Shown piece by piece: positions 1 to 11,288 of a stretch of DNA of 64,000 nucleotides; position 1 is the first letter of the stretch, and each line of letters opens with the position of its first letter. Both the position numbers and the translations under genes were made by a program. This DNA is from Microbacterium terregens. Lineage in GTDB: Bacteria; Actinomycetota; Actinomycetes; Actinomycetales; Microbacteriaceae. The stretch lies in contig NZ_BAAAWH010000001.1 in NCBI RefSeq assembly GCF_039534975.1, positions 1,798,001 to 1,862,000 of the forward strand. The letters run 5' to 3'. The notes under the pieces were generated by a model. That model ran no database searches, was not told the origin of the DNA, and saw nothing but the letters and a program-made list of their open reading frames with translations.

Positions 1-2
1 TG

Positions 3-575
3 CGGGCTTCGCGCGCACCGATGCGCGGTCACTTCCGGCCGGCCGGGCTCGGCACGGCGCGTGACGGGATACTCGCGCAGGACGTGTTCCTCGCTGCTCT
101 GGCAGACCTGTCCGATCGCGCTCGACGACGGTCCGAGCTGGTGGGGGTCATCGCGGTGCGCATCGATGACCTCGAGCAGATCTCCACCGCCTTCGGCAGC
201 GATGTCGCCCGCACCGTGACAGAGACCTGGCGCGCCGGGGTGCGCCGCCACGCCCCGTCGAATTCCTTCGTCGCCGAGGACGGACTGAGCGGTCTTCTCG
301 TCGGGGGCCTCATGGAGTCGCCTCGTGAAGCCCGCCGTCAGGCCGGTGCGATCTACCGCGGGCTGTTCGACGATCTGGGCACCGTCGGAGCCGGCGGCGA
401 TCTCGGCGCGGTGATCCCCGTCGTCGGGGTCGGGGTCGCGCTCAGCGACACGACCGGCTACGACGCCGAGGCGCTGTCGGGTGTCGCGCGCGGCGCGGCT
501 CGTCGCGCGGCGACGAGCGTGGACACCTCGATCCTGGTCGGCGAGGCCGAAGAGGATCAGGCGGTCAGCCGATAG
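3..575 (+). CDS. C-terminal part of a protein with a degenerate GGDEF-like domain (5' end outside window)
   Basis: The reading frame is open to the left edge, so the N-terminus is missing; the first internal ATG is at 21. The visible part has the layout of a GGDEF (diguanylate cyclase) fold: a leading helix, a strand resembling the usual DLD strand (VIAVRIDDLEQIS), and a later hydrophobic strand where SxGxA is normally found. At the GGDEF hairpin the sequence reads VAEDGLSGLLV, so the catalytic GG(D/E)EF signature is absent and cyclase activity is unlikely. A regulatory or sensory role is an inference. The last 19 bases overlap the 3' end of the convergent response-regulator gene. Confidence 0.55.
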   Translation, partial: RASRAPMRGHFRPAGLGTARDGILAQDVFLAALADLSDRARRRSELVGVIAVRIDDLEQISTAFGSDVARTVTETWRAGVRRHAPSNSFVAEDGLSGLLVGGLMESPREARRQAGAIYRGLFDDLGTVGAGGDLGAVIPVVGVGVALSDTTGYDAEALSGVARGAARRAATSVDTSILVGEAEEDQAVSR

Positions 576-1402
576 CCGACTCCGCGCACCGTCTCGATCC
601 AGCGCGGGCTCGCCGGCGACTCGCCCAGCTTGCGGCGCAGATTCGCCACGTGCACCTCGATGGCGCGCGCATCGCTGTCGCTGAAGAACTCCGCGCCGGT
701 GACCTGCTCGCCGCGCAGCATCGTGGCCAGATCGGATTTGGCGCGCACACGACGTCCCGACCGCAGAAGCTCCGCGAGGATGTCGAACTCGCTGCGGGTG
801 AGGTCCAGGCCGGTGCCTTCGAGCGTCACGATGCGGGTCTGCGGATTCAACCGCACGCCCTGGTGCTCAAGCCAGCCGATCGGGGCGTCGTCCACCTCGT
901 CGGCGGCGGGCGACGCCCCGGTGGCGAGGTGATGTCGCGGTCGCCGCAGCATCGCGTCGATCCGTGCTCGCAGCTCGCGGGGGCGGAACGGTTTGGCGAC
1001 GTAGTCGTCCGCACCCGCTTCCAGTCCCTGCAGCGCATCGATCTCCTCGGTGCGCGCACTGAGCATGACGATGTAGGTCGTGCTGATCGCTCGGATGCGC
1101 TTGGCCGTCTCGAAACCGTCCATGCCGGGCATGTTCACGTCGAGGGTCGTCACCAGCGGCGAATGCTTGCGGACGAGCTTCAGGCCCTGCTCACCGGTGG
1201 CGCCGGCGTGGACGGCGAATCCCGCCTGCGACAGGACGGCAGACAGAAGCGACCGGATGTCTTCTTCATCCTCGATCACGACCGCGACGCGTGCTTCTTC
1301 CACCCTGGCACCTTCCGGCGCGGACGACTCGATCGCCGGCGCCCGAACGTCGGTAATGATATCCCAGAAGGCGGTCTGAAACTTCCTGTCCGGGTCGCTC
1401 AT
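557..1402 (-). CDS. OmpR/PhoB-family response regulator
   Basis: Two-component transcription factor. An N-terminal extension of about 35 residues precedes the receiver domain. The receiver has the acidic pocket (EDEED), the phospho-acceptor Asp in TLDVNMPGMDG, the conserved Ser in VMLSART and the Lys in VAKPFRP. A linker leads to a C-terminal winged-helix DNA-binding domain (LTRSEFDILAELL ... VHVANLRRKLGE ... IETVRGVGYRL). No histidine kinase is adjacent inside the window, so the cognate kinase is unknown. I chose the ATG at 1402 (MSDPDRKF); an in-frame ATG at 1453 would add 17 residues, and neither has a good ribosome site. It converges on, and overlaps by 19 bases, the degenerate GGDEF gene. 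Confidence 0.88.
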   Translation of the reverse strand: MSDPDRKFQTAFWDIITDVRAPAIESSAPEGARVEEARVAVVIEDEEDIRSLLSAVLSQAGFAVHAGATGEQGLKLVRKHSPLVTTLDVNMPGMDGFETAKRIRAISTTYIVMLSARTEEIDALQGLEAGADDYVAKPFRPRELRARIDAMLRRPRHHLATGASPAADEVDDAPIGWLEHQGVRLNPQTRIVTLEGTGLDLTRSEFDILAELLRSGRRVRAKSDLATMLRGEQVTGAEFFSDSDARAIEVHVANLRRKLGESPASPRWIETVRGVGYRLTA

Positions 1403-1619
1403 CAGCGCGCCAGCGGAACGGTGTGGGATGGCGATCGCCCCCACGATCGCCATCCCGCCGTACCGAAATCAGATCCTGCACCCGTCAGCGATGCTGCATG
1501 GTGCGAACGGACGGCGCGAGGCCTTGACGCCGCACGGTCGCGTCCGCCTGCCATCGCATATCCTCCCCCAGAGACCGTCCGAGGATCCGCTTTCTTCGGG
1601 TGCCATCGACGATACGCGG

Positions 1620-1635
1620 CCGGACTCAAGTCCGG
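1620..1635. repeat. 7-bp inverted repeat upstream of coaE
   Basis: CCGGACT and AGTCCGG are perfect inverted arms separated by CA, in the region between the divergent response regulator and coaE. Position and symmetry would suit an operator, possibly for the regulator itself, but seven GC-rich bases in a 70% GC genome is weak evidence. Confidence 0.25.
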
Positions 1636-1687
1636 CTCAGGAGCACCTCAGGACTCCCCAAAGTTCTGAGCATGGCATCCTCGATGC

Positions 1688-2299
1688 ATGCCACTCGTCG
1701 CCCTCACCGGAGGCATCGCCTCCGGAAAGTCCACCATCGCCCGGCGCCTCGCCGAGCACGGAGCTGTTCTGGTCGACGCCGACCAGGTGGTCCGCGATGT
1801 CCAACTGCCGGGATCCCCGGTGCTCGCCGCCATCGCCACCGAATTCGGCGACGTGATGCTGCGATCCGACGGTTCGCTCGATCGCGCTGCGCTCGGCTCC
1901 CGCGTCTTCGGCGACCCGGCGGCCGTCCAGCGGCTGAACGCGATCGTCCACCCGGCGGTGCGCCTCGAGTCGCAGCGGCAGTTCGACGAGGCGTTCGCCG
2001 CTGACCCCGATGCCGTGGTCGTCTATGACGTTCCGCTGCTGGTCGAAGCGCGGCTGAACGACCACTGGGACCTGATCGTCGTGGCGCACGCGGCGGCCGA
2101 TGTGCGACGCAGGCGCCTGGTCGACCTGCGGGGACTGTCCGAGCAGGACGCCGCCGCGCGCATCGCGTCGCAGGTGTCCGACCAGGAGCGGCTGGGCCTC
2201 GCCGATGTCGTGATCGACACGGCCGGCTCGCTGGAGGACACCTTGCGTCAGGCCGACGAGCTCTGGGCGGGACTGCCTCGGCTGCTCGCCCGGGAGTAG
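1688..2299 (+). CDS. coaE: Dephospho-CoA kinase
   Basis: Last step of coenzyme A synthesis: ATP-dependent phosphorylation of the ribose 3'-OH of dephospho-CoA in the cytosol. The 203-residue length is normal. The P-loop GGIASGKST lies at residues 8-16, followed by the family's VDADQVVRDV segment, the VHPAVR motif after the lid region, and the YDVPLLVE strand. An ATG at 1684 is out of frame. In Actinobacteria coaE usually lies just upstream of uvrB, as here with one gene between. Its TAG stop codon forms the start of a TAGCCT hexamer that may be the -10 box of the next gene. Confidence 0.95.
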   Translation: MPLVALTGGIASGKSTIARRLAEHGAVLVDADQVVRDVQLPGSPVLAAIATEFGDVMLRSDGSLDRAALGSRVFGDPAAVQRLNAIVHPAVRLESQRQFDEAFAADPDAVVVYDVPLLVEARLNDHWDLIVVAHAAADVRRRRLVDLRGLSEQDAAARIASQVSDQERLGLADVVIDTAGSLEDTLRQADELWAGLPRLLARE

Positions 2300-2328
2300 C
2301 CTGGAAGCAGCAGCAATGGAGGTGCGGC

Positions 2329-2979
2329 ATGAGCATTCTGTCGAGGTTTCGCAGGCGCAAGAACCCCTACGTCGCGGTCACCGAAGAAGAGCAGATCTCC
2401 CGTTACGTGTACCTGCTGAACACGCTCCCCGCGAGCGTCATCGAGAGCGCTCACGCGTCGGCGTTCGCGGACGTCCCGGTCGCACGCCGGCGCGAGATGT
2501 TCGAGCAGCTGCGTCCTTTCATGTCCGAGGCCGAGCGCAACGCCTCGCCCGAGGACCCCTCGGTTCTGGCCAAGCTCGTCAGACGCGCAGAGGAGCGTCG
2601 CGTCGAGCGTGCGGCCTCGCATGGGGGACCGGATGCCGAGGCCGAAGCATCCGTTCGTACGAGCACCGCCGTCGCAGATCGGAACGCGTTCGTCGACTCG
2701 CGAGACGTGATGGCGCAGACCGGTGTCCTTGCGATCGTCGCGTACCAGTTCGTCGCGACCACGTCCGTGATGTCGTACTTCACGGTTGGCGCCGGGTCCC
2801 TGATCGTCGGCGACCAGCCCGGCTGGGTGGGTGACATGGTCAGCCCCAGCGGCACCGGAATCGACGCCGGCGGCTCGGGCGGATACGACGGCGGGGGCTT
2901 CGACGGCGGCGGATTCGGCGGCGGCTTCGATGCAGGGGGCTTCGGCGGCGGTTTCGACGGCGGAGGCGGCTTCGGCTGA
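2329..2979 (+). CDS. Conserved hypothetical protein with a Gly/Phe-rich low-complexity tail
   Basis: A 216-residue protein of no function I recognise. The start has a good site, GGAGG five bases before the ATG. Residues 1-10 are basic (SRFRRRK). Residues 15-95 are helical and charged. A hydrophobic stretch near 130-155 (VLAIVAYQFVATTSVMSYF) could be a buried helix or a weak membrane segment. The last 45 residues are almost only Gly, Phe, Asp and Ala, in units such as GGGFDGGGFGG, and should be disordered. It sits between coaE and uvrB. The tail codes on highly repetitive DNA, so length variation between strains is likely. Confidence 0.75.
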   Translation: MSILSRFRRRKNPYVAVTEEEQISRYVYLLNTLPASVIESAHASAFADVPVARRREMFEQLRPFMSEAERNASPEDPSVLAKLVRRAEERRVERAASHGGPDAEAEASVRTSTAVADRNAFVDSRDVMAQTGVLAIVAYQFVATTSVMSYFTVGAGSLIVGDQPGWVGDMVSPSGTGIDAGGSGGYDGGGFDGGGFGGGFDAGGFGGGFDGGGGFG

Positions 2980-3014
2980 CGGCGAACGTCGGCCGCGATG
3001 TCCGGGGCCGCGCT

Positions 3015-3029
3015 TAGCCTGGACTGATG
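3015..3029 (+). promoter_or_regulatory. Candidate -10 element giving a leaderless uvrB transcript
   Basis: TAGCCT at 3015-3020 is followed by exactly six bases and the uvrB ATG at 3027. That spacing would put the transcription start at or next to the A of the start codon. No Shine-Dalgarno sequence and no convincing -35 hexamer are present. Confidence 0.5.
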
Positions 3030-5108
3030 CAGACGACACGATCCGTGCGGCCGTTCGAGGTCGTCAGCGAATACGTCCCCTCGGGTGATCAGCCGCAGGC
3101 CATCGCCGACCTGGCGGCCCGCATCAACGCCGGCGAGACCGACGTGGTGCTGCTCGGCGCCACCGGAACAGGCAAGTCGGCGACCACGGCCTGGCTGATC
3201 GAGCAGGTGCAGCGCCCGACCCTCGTGCTGGCGCACAACAAGACGCTCGCGGCCCAGCTCGCCAACGAGTTCCGCGACCTGATGCCCAACAACGCCGTCG
3301 AGTACTTCGTGTCGTACTACGACTACTACCAGCCTGAGGCGTACGTGCCGCAGACGGACACCTTCATCGAGAAGGATTCCTCGGTCAACGCCGAGGTCGA
3401 GCGCCTCCGCCACTCCACCACCAACTCCCTCCTCAGCCGGCGCGACGTCGTCGTGGTCTCGACCGTCTCGTGCATCTACGGACTCGGCGCGCCCGAGGAG
3501 TACCTGCGCGCGATGGTGGCGTTGCAAGTCGGCGAGCAGTACGACCGCGATGCCCTGATCCGCAAGTTCATCGCGATGCAGTACAACCGCAACGACGTCG
3601 ACTTCTCGCGCGGCAACTTCCGGGTCCGCGGCGACACGATCGAGATCATCCCGGTGTATGAGGAGTACGCGATCCGCATCGAGCTCTTCGGCGACGAGAT
3701 CGAAGCGCTCTACATGCTGCACCCGCTGACCGGCGATGTCGTGCAGAAGCTGGACTCCGTGCCGATCTTTCCGGCCTCGCACTACGTGGCCGGCACCGAT
3801 ACCGTGCATCGGGCGATCGGCACCATCGAAGAAGAGTTGGCCATCCGACTGAAGGAATTGGAGTCGCAGGGCAAGCTTCTGGAGGCCCAGCGCCTGCGCA
3901 TGCGCACTACTTTCGACCTCGAGATGCTGCAGCAGCTCGGGTTCTGCTCCGGCATCGAGAACTACTCGCGCCACCTCGACGGACGCGCGCCGGGTGAGGC
4001 TCCGCATTGCCTGTTGGACTTCTTTCCGGACGACTTCCTCGTCGTGATCGACGAGTCGCACGCGACCGTTCCGCAGATCGGGGCCATGTACGAGGGCGAC
4101 GCCTCACGCAAGCGCACGCTCGTCGAACACGGCTTCCGCCTGCCCAGCGCGATGGACAACCGCCCGCTGAGGTGGGACGAGTTCAAGAACCGCGTGGGTC
4201 AGACCGTGTATCTGTCCGCGACGCCGGGTCGATACGAGATGGGCATCGCGGACGGCATCGTCGAGCAGATCATCCGCCCGACCGGGCTGGTCGATCCGCA
4301 GATCGTCGTGAAGCCGTCCAAGGGCCAGATCGATGATCTGCTCGAGGAGATCCGCGTTCGCGCCGAACGTGACGAGCGCGTGCTCGTCACGACGCTCACC
4401 AAGAAGATGGCTGAGGAGCTGACGGACTTCCTGAGCGAGCACGGGGTCCGGGTCCGTTACCTCCACTCCGATGTCGACACCCTCCGTCGCGTCGAGCTGC
4501 TCACCGAACTCCGCGCCGGCGTCTACGACGTGCTGGTCGGAATCAACCTGCTCCGCGAGGGTCTCGACCTTCCCGAGGTGTCGCTCGTGGCGATCCTGGA
4601 TGCCGACAAGGAGGGCTTCCTGCGTTCGGGCACGTCCCTCATCCAGACCATCGGCCGCGCCGCACGAAACGTCTCGGGCGAGGTGCACATGTACGCCGAC
4701 CGGATCACCGACTCGATGAAGGCGGCGATCGGCGAGACGGACCGACGCCGTGAGAAGCAGGTGGCCTACAACCTCGAGAACGGCATCGACCCCACGCCGC
4801 TGCGCAAACGGATCGCCGACATCACCGACGTGCTCGCCCGCGAGGGGGCCGATACTGCCGCGCTGCTGTCCCGCCGCCACGCCGCGCTGTCCAAATCCGG
4901 CAAGGGGAAGTCGCCCACGCCGCGGCTGCGCCGCGAGGGCATCGCAGCTGAGGGCGCAGACCAGCTCGAGGCGACCATCGCCGATCTGTCGAATCAGATG
5001 CTCGCTGCCGCAGGCGAGCTCAAGTTCGAGCTGGCCGCACGTCTGCGCGACGAAGTGCAGGACATGAAGAAGGAGCTGCGGGCCATGGAGCGTGCCGGGC
5101 ACGCCTGA
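3027..5108 (+). CDS. uvrB: Excinuclease ABC subunit B
   Basis: Damage-verification helicase of nucleotide excision repair; it receives lesions from UvrA and recruits UvrC. Its 693 residues are typical. Walker A GATGTGKS lies at residues 44-51. The Tyr-rich beta-hairpin that clamps DNA is [15 protein letters not shown] near residue 95. The DEAD-like box VIDESH and helicase motifs QTIGRAARN follow. The C-terminal UVR motif that contacts UvrC ([15 protein letters not shown]) is near residue 670. uvrA and uvrC lie 3-6 kb downstream, so all three subunits are in one region but not in one operon. Confidence 0.98.
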   Translation: MQTTRSVRPFEVVSEYVPSGDQPQAIADLAARINAGETDVVLLGATGTGKSATTAWLIEQVQRPTLVLAHNKTLAAQLANEFRDLMPNNAVEYFVSYYDYYQPEAYVPQTDTFIEKDSSVNAEVERLRHSTTNSLLSRRDVVVVSTVSCIYGLGAPEEYLRAMVALQVGEQYDRDALIRKFIAMQYNRNDVDFSRGNFRVRGDTIEIIPVYEEYAIRIELFGDEIEALYMLHPLTGDVVQKLDSVPIFPASHYVAGTDTVHRAIGTIEEELAIRLKELESQGKLLEAQRLRMRTTFDLEMLQQLGFCSGIENYSRHLDGRAPGEAPHCLLDFFPDDFLVVIDESHATVPQIGAMYEGDASRKRTLVEHGFRLPSAMDNRPLRWDEFKNRVGQTVYLSATPGRYEMGIADGIVEQIIRPTGLVDPQIVVKPSKGQIDDLLEEIRVRAERDERVLVTTLTKKMAEELTDFLSEHGVRVRYLHSDVDTLRRVELLTELRAGVYDVLVGINLLREGLDLPEVSLVAILDADKEGFLRSGTSLIQTIGRAARNVSGEVHMYADRITDSMKAAIGETDRRREKQVAYNLENGIDPTPLRKRIADITDVLAREGADTAALLSRRHAALSKSGKGKSPTPRLRREGIAAEGADQLEATIADLSNQMLAAAGELKFELAARLRDEVQDMKKELRAMERAGHA

Positions 5109-5123
5109 GCGAGCAGGGTCCGA

Positions 5124-5360
5124 TCACGGGCAGTGCATGAGCGGTTTTGGACCGGAGCGGTCGAACGTGTGCGCCGTCATCGGGTGTCCGCACAGGGGAC
5201 AGGCCCGGTCCGCGCGTTCGGCGACCGTCGGTGGGGGAGTGCTCTCGTAGGGGCCGACGGCCGCCGGCCCGGCCAGGCGGATGAGATTCGTGTTGAACCA
5301 CGCGTACCAGCCACCCGCTTGGCGAACCCTCTTGCGCAGCGGCATCCTGTCGTCGGTCAT
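5124..5360 (-). CDS. Small Cys/His-rich protein, likely zinc-binding
   Basis: A 78-residue protein with a basic N-terminus (RMPLRKRVRQ), a Trp/Tyr-rich segment (GGWYAWFNTN) and a C-terminal cluster CPLCGHPM ... H ... MHCP. The cluster offers one CxxC pair plus further His and Cys residues, enough for one zinc site. I do not recognise a named family. It is divergent from the MarR-type regulator at 5402. A TACACT hexamer on this strand lies six bases before its ATG, inside the inverted repeat at 5365-5376, which suggests control by that regulator. Confidence 0.7.
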   Translation of the reverse strand: MTDDRMPLRKRVRQAGGWYAWFNTNLIRLAGPAAVGPYESTPPPTVAERADRACPLCGHPMTAHTFDRSGPKPLMHCP

Positions 5361-5364
5361 GTGA

Positions 5365-5376
5365 TTAGTGTACTAA
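5365..5376. promoter_or_regulatory. Candidate MarR/OhrR operator between divergent genes
   Basis: TTAGT-GT-ACTAA is a perfect 5-bp inverted repeat in the 41-bp gap between the small Cys-rich gene and the MarR-type regulator. It is AT-rich against a GC-rich background. It overlaps the candidate -10 (TACACT, reverse strand, 5372-5367) of the Cys-rich gene and the -35 region of the regulator, whose candidate -10 is TAAGAT at 5390-5395, six bases before the ATG. Confidence 0.6.
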
Positions 5377-5401
5377 CTATTCGTGGCCGTAAGATTCAAC
5401 T

Positions 5402-5845
5402 ATGACCGAGAACGTCCTGGCGCTGGAGAACCAGCTCTGCTTCGCCGTGGTGACCGCGGCCCGCAACGTCGTCGCCCTATACCGGCCGGTTCTCGAGCCG
5501 CTCGGCCTGACGCACCCGCAGTACCTGGTTCTGCTCGCCCTGTGGGAGCGGTCGCCGCGCTCTCTCGGTGACCTGGCGGGGGAGCTGGCCATGGAGCCGG
5601 CGACGCTGTCGCCGCTGATCAAGCGGCTGGAGTCGCAGGGGCGGGTGACCCGCACCCGGCGCACCGACGACGAGCGCGTGCTCGATATCGCCCTGACTGA
5701 ACAGGGCGAGGCGCTGCGCAAGGACGCGCTGCAGGTGCCCCATCAGATCATGGAGCGGGTGGGGATGGATTCTGCCGAGATCATGGCCGTGCGCGATGCG
5801 CTGGTGCGCTTCGCCGGCCGCGCACCGGTTGCCGCGGCGGGCTGA
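5402..5845 (+). CDS. MarR-family regulator, OhrR-like
   Basis: A 147-residue winged-helix repressor. The N-terminus LENQLCFAVV with a single Cys at residue 13, then YRPVLEPLGLTHPQYLVLLALWE, is the pattern of OhrR/DUF24-like organic-peroxide sensors, in which that Cys is the redox switch. The recognition helix segment (PATLSPLIKRLESQGRVTRTR) and wing (DERVLDIALTEQG) follow. No ohr peroxidase gene is adjacent; the divergent neighbour is a small Cys-rich protein. A TAAGAT hexamer six bases before the ATG implies a leaderless message. The family assignment is firm; the peroxide-sensing role is inferred. Confidence 0.88.
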   Translation: MTENVLALENQLCFAVVTAARNVVALYRPVLEPLGLTHPQYLVLLALWERSPRSLGDLAGELAMEPATLSPLIKRLESQGRVTRTRRTDDERVLDIALTEQGEALRKDALQVPHQIMERVGMDSAEIMAVRDALVRFAGRAPVAAAG

Positions 5846-5898
5846 TCGGACAGACCGTGCCGGTCCCCTTGCGGCCCGATGAACACTGCATCGCACTC

Positions 5899-5927
5899 TT
5901 GGCAGACTCGCGGCGGACTCATAGGCT
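5899..5927 (+). promoter_or_regulatory. Promoter for the secreted 5'-nucleotidase
   Basis: TTGGCA at 5899-5904, a 17-base spacer and TAGGCT at 5922-5927 make one of the better sigma-A-like promoters in the window. The start codon at 6008 is about 75 bases further on and has its own ribosome site, AGAGG at 5996-6000. Confidence 0.6.
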
Positions 5928-6007
5928 CGACTGAGGTGCAGCGCTGCCCGGCTGATACTCGCGCTGTGTCGCACCGTCCCCATCGGTCTAGCCCCAGAGG
6001 ATGCGTC

Positions 6008-8311
6008 ATGCGATCTCGGTCAGTCCCACGGTCACACACCGACCACACCACACCGCCCACTCGCCGGCGCTTCGCCGTCGCGGCGATTGCGACCGTCTTC
6101 GCCCTCGGCGCGGGCGCGCTCGTCGCACCCGCCGCGCAGGCCGTGGGCGAGGTGAAGATCAACCTGGTCACGGTGAACGACTTCCACGGTCGCATCGAAG
6201 CAGTGGCGCCCGCCGGGGGCGTTGCCGCGCTGGCCACCGCGGTGAACCAGGTGCGTGCCACGAATCCCAATACGGTGTTCGCCGCCGCGGGCGACATGAT
6301 CGGCGCATCGACTTTCACGTCGTTCATCCAGGACGACGTGCCGACGATCGAGACGCTCAACGCTGCCGGCCTCGACGTCAGTGCCGCCGGAAACCATGAG
6401 TTCGACCAGGGCTGGGCCGACCTCCGTGACCGCGTGCAGGGTCTTGCGGACTGGGAGTACATCGCGGCGAACGTGTGGGACACCGAGACGAATGACTACG
6501 CTCTCGCGCCCTACTGGACCGAGACGTTCGAGGGCGTGACGATCGGCTTCATCGGCGCCGTCACCGAGGAGCTTCCCGCGCTGGTCAGCCCCGCCGGCAT
6601 TGCGACGCTGGATGTGAACCCTGTCGTGGAGAGCGTCAACGCCGTCGCCGCCCAGCTGTCGGACGGCGATGCTACCAACGACGAGGCCGACGTACTGGTC
6701 CTGCTCGTCCACGAAGGCGCTACTCAGCCGACCCTGGCTTCGGCGACCGATCTGAGCACGCCCTTCGGCAAGATCGTCGCAGGCGTGACGGATGAGGTGG
6801 ACGCGATCGTGTCCGGCCACACCCACCTCGCCTACAACCTGGTTGTCGACGGACGCCCGGTGATCTCTTCGGGTCAGTACGGCGAGCGCTTCAGCAACAT
6901 GGAGATCCTCGTCGACCCGGCCACGAAGGACATCGTGTCGATGGTCAACACCACGTATGCGATGTACACCGGCGCCGGCACCACCGCGAACCCGTACGTG
7001 GCCAATTACACGCCTGGTGCCGCCGAGCAGCCGATCGTCGACCTGGTCACGGAGTCGGTGGCTTACGCCAAGGTTGCCGGAGGCGTGAAGGTCGGCGACA
7101 TCACGGCGAGCTTCCAGCGCGGGCTCCAACCGCGAACGCCGACGCCGGCCGACCCCGCCACGACTCAGGAGGCGCGCGGCGCCGAGTCGACGCTCGGCAA
7201 CTTCGTCGCCGACGTGCAACTCGACCAGACGCAGGTGCGTTTCCCTGAAACCGATATCGCGTTCATGAACCCGGGCGGTCTCCGCGCGAACATGACCTAC
7301 GCGAGCAGCGGCCCGGAAGACCCCGACGGCAACGTGACATACGCCGAAGCGGCCGGTGTTCAACCGTTCGCCAACACGCTCGTGACGATGACGCTCACCG
7401 GTGCGCAGGTGAAGTCAGTGCTCGAGGAGCAGTGGCAGCCGGCGGCGGCATCGCGTCCGTTCCTGAAGCTCGGTGTGTCGAAAGGCCTGACGTATGTCAC
7501 CGACTACACGGCCCCCGCGGGCTCGCGAGTGACGAACCTGGAGTTCGACAGCGAACCGGTCGATCCGGCGGCGACCTACCGGGTCGTGGTCAACTCGTTC
7601 CTCGCGTCCGGCGGCGACAACTTCTTCACTCTGGCTGAGGGCACGCAGCGCGCCGACTCGGGTCTGGTGGATCTCGAGGCCATGGTGAGCTGGTTCGCCA
7701 CGAACGGAGAGGCCTCGCCGGATCTCGCGCAGCGCTCGATCGGTGTGAAGCTTTCCGCGCCCGGCGCCAACGGCTACGGCGCGACGGAGACGATCCAGAT
7801 CGATCTGTCGTCCCTCGAGTTCACTCAGACGCCGACGCCGGCCGGCACCGTGAGCGTGGCGATCGCCGGCGAGACGGTCGGCACCGCGACGATCGACGCG
7901 AGCCTCGTCCCGAACACCGACGAGGCGGGCAGGGCGAGCCTGACGGCGACGATTCCGAGGCGGGTGCAAGGCACTGTGCCGCTGACGATCACGACCCCGA
8001 CGGGTACGTCCTTCGACATCCCCATCCAGGTCGTGAAGAAGGAGAAGTCCACCCTCGTCGACCGGACCACCGGAGGGAAGAAGGGCGAGCCGCTCTCCAT
8101 CGTCGTGACGGTGAAGGCCAAGGGCACGCCGACCGGCACGGTGGTGTTGAGCAACGGTGGCACCGTGGTCGGCACGGCGAGTGTCGTTTCCGGCAAGGCC
8201 GCATTCGTTCTGCCGGGTCTCGCGCCCGGCCGCTACGCGTTCACCGCGGTCTACTCCGGTGACGCACTGACCCTCGGTTCCGACGCGACCGTTCGGGCGA
8301 CGGTCCGCTGA
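6008..8311 (+). CDS. Secreted 5'-nucleotidase / UDP-sugar hydrolase family metallophosphatase with Ig-like C-terminus
   Basis: Extracellular phosphohydrolase that likely scavenges phosphate and nucleosides from nucleotides. The signal peptide contains TRRRFAVAAIATVFALGAG, a twin-arginine-like motif, and probably ends at PAAQA. The calcineurin-like metallophosphatase domain carries metal motifs VNDFHGR, AGDMIGAS, AGNHEFDQG and SGHTHLAY. The 5'-nucleotidase C-terminal domain (LGNFVADVQLD ... FMNPGGLRANM ... SFLASGGDNFF) follows. The last roughly 180 residues form Ig-like repeats ending without a sortase motif, so the product is probably released or wall-associated. The ATG at 6008 is chosen over 5879 because it has a ribosome site (AGAGG) and starts the signal peptide. 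Confidence 0.92.
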   Translation: MRSRSVPRSHTDHTTPPTRRRFAVAAIATVFALGAGALVAPAAQAVGEVKINLVTVNDFHGRIEAVAPAGGVAALATAVNQVRATNPNTVFAAAGDMIGASTFTSFIQDDVPTIETLNAAGLDVSAAGNHEFDQGWADLRDRVQGLADWEYIAANVWDTETNDYALAPYWTETFEGVTIGFIGAVTEELPALVSPAGIATLDVNPVVESVNAVAAQLSDGDATNDEADVLVLLVHEGATQPTLASATDLSTPFGKIVAGVTDEVDAIVSGHTHLAYNLVVDGRPVISSGQYGERFSNMEILVDPATKDIVSMVNTTYAMYTGAGTTANPYVANYTPGAAEQPIVDLVTESVAYAKVAGGVKVGDITASFQRGLQPRTPTPADPATTQEARGAESTLGNFVADVQLDQTQVRFPETDIAFMNPGGLRANMTYASSGPEDPDGNVTYAEAAGVQPFANTLVTMTLTGAQVKSVLEEQWQPAAASRPFLKLGVSKGLTYVTDYTAPAGSRVTNLEFDSEPVDPAATYRVVVNSFLASGGDNFFTLAEGTQRADSGLVDLEAMVSWFATNGEASPDLAQRSIGVKLSAPGANGYGATETIQIDLSSLEFTQTPTPAGTVSVAIAGETVGTATIDASLVPNTDEAGRASLTATIPRRVQGTVPLTITTPTGTSFDIPIQVVKKEKSTLVDRTTGGKKGEPLSIVVTVKAKGTPTGTVVLSNGGTVVGTASVVSGKAAFVLPGLAPGRYAFTAVYSGDALTLGSDATVRATVR

Positions 8312-8341
8312 CGAGCGGGCGTCTGGCAACAGCCCGTGAAG

Positions 8342-8375
8342 GCGGGGTCTCCGGCGCTCGTGTCGGAGGCCCCGC
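8342..8375 (+). terminator. Rho-independent-like terminator after the nucleotidase gene
   Basis: Twelve-base arms GCGGGGTCTCCG and CGGAGGCCCCGC pair fully with one G-U and a 10-base loop. The hairpin is followed by TT rather than a long T run, as is common in Actinobacteria. Its right arm ends two bases before the candidate -10 of uvrA. Confidence 0.7.
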
Positions 8376-8376
8376 T

Positions 8377-8388
8377 TAGACTTATCCG

Positions 8389-8391
<3 letters not shown>
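8377..8391 (+). promoter_or_regulatory. Candidate -10 for leaderless uvrA, abutting a terminator
   Basis: TAGACT at 8377-8382 is followed by six bases and the GTG start at 8389. There is no Shine-Dalgarno. The place where a -35 should lie is inside the terminator hairpin and has no TTGACA-like sequence. Confidence 0.5.
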
Positions 8392-11286
<2,895 letters not shown>

Positions 11287-11288
11287 GC

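Noticed and set aside
1402..1629. 75-codon reverse-strand frame upstream of the response regulator
   Set aside because: No ribosome site, low-information Arg/Ser/Gly composition, and it overlaps the regulator start in another frame.
6032..7363. 443-residue open frame antisense to the 5'-nucleotidase gene
   Set aside because: Shadow frame; the sense protein has clear metallophosphatase motifs through the same region.
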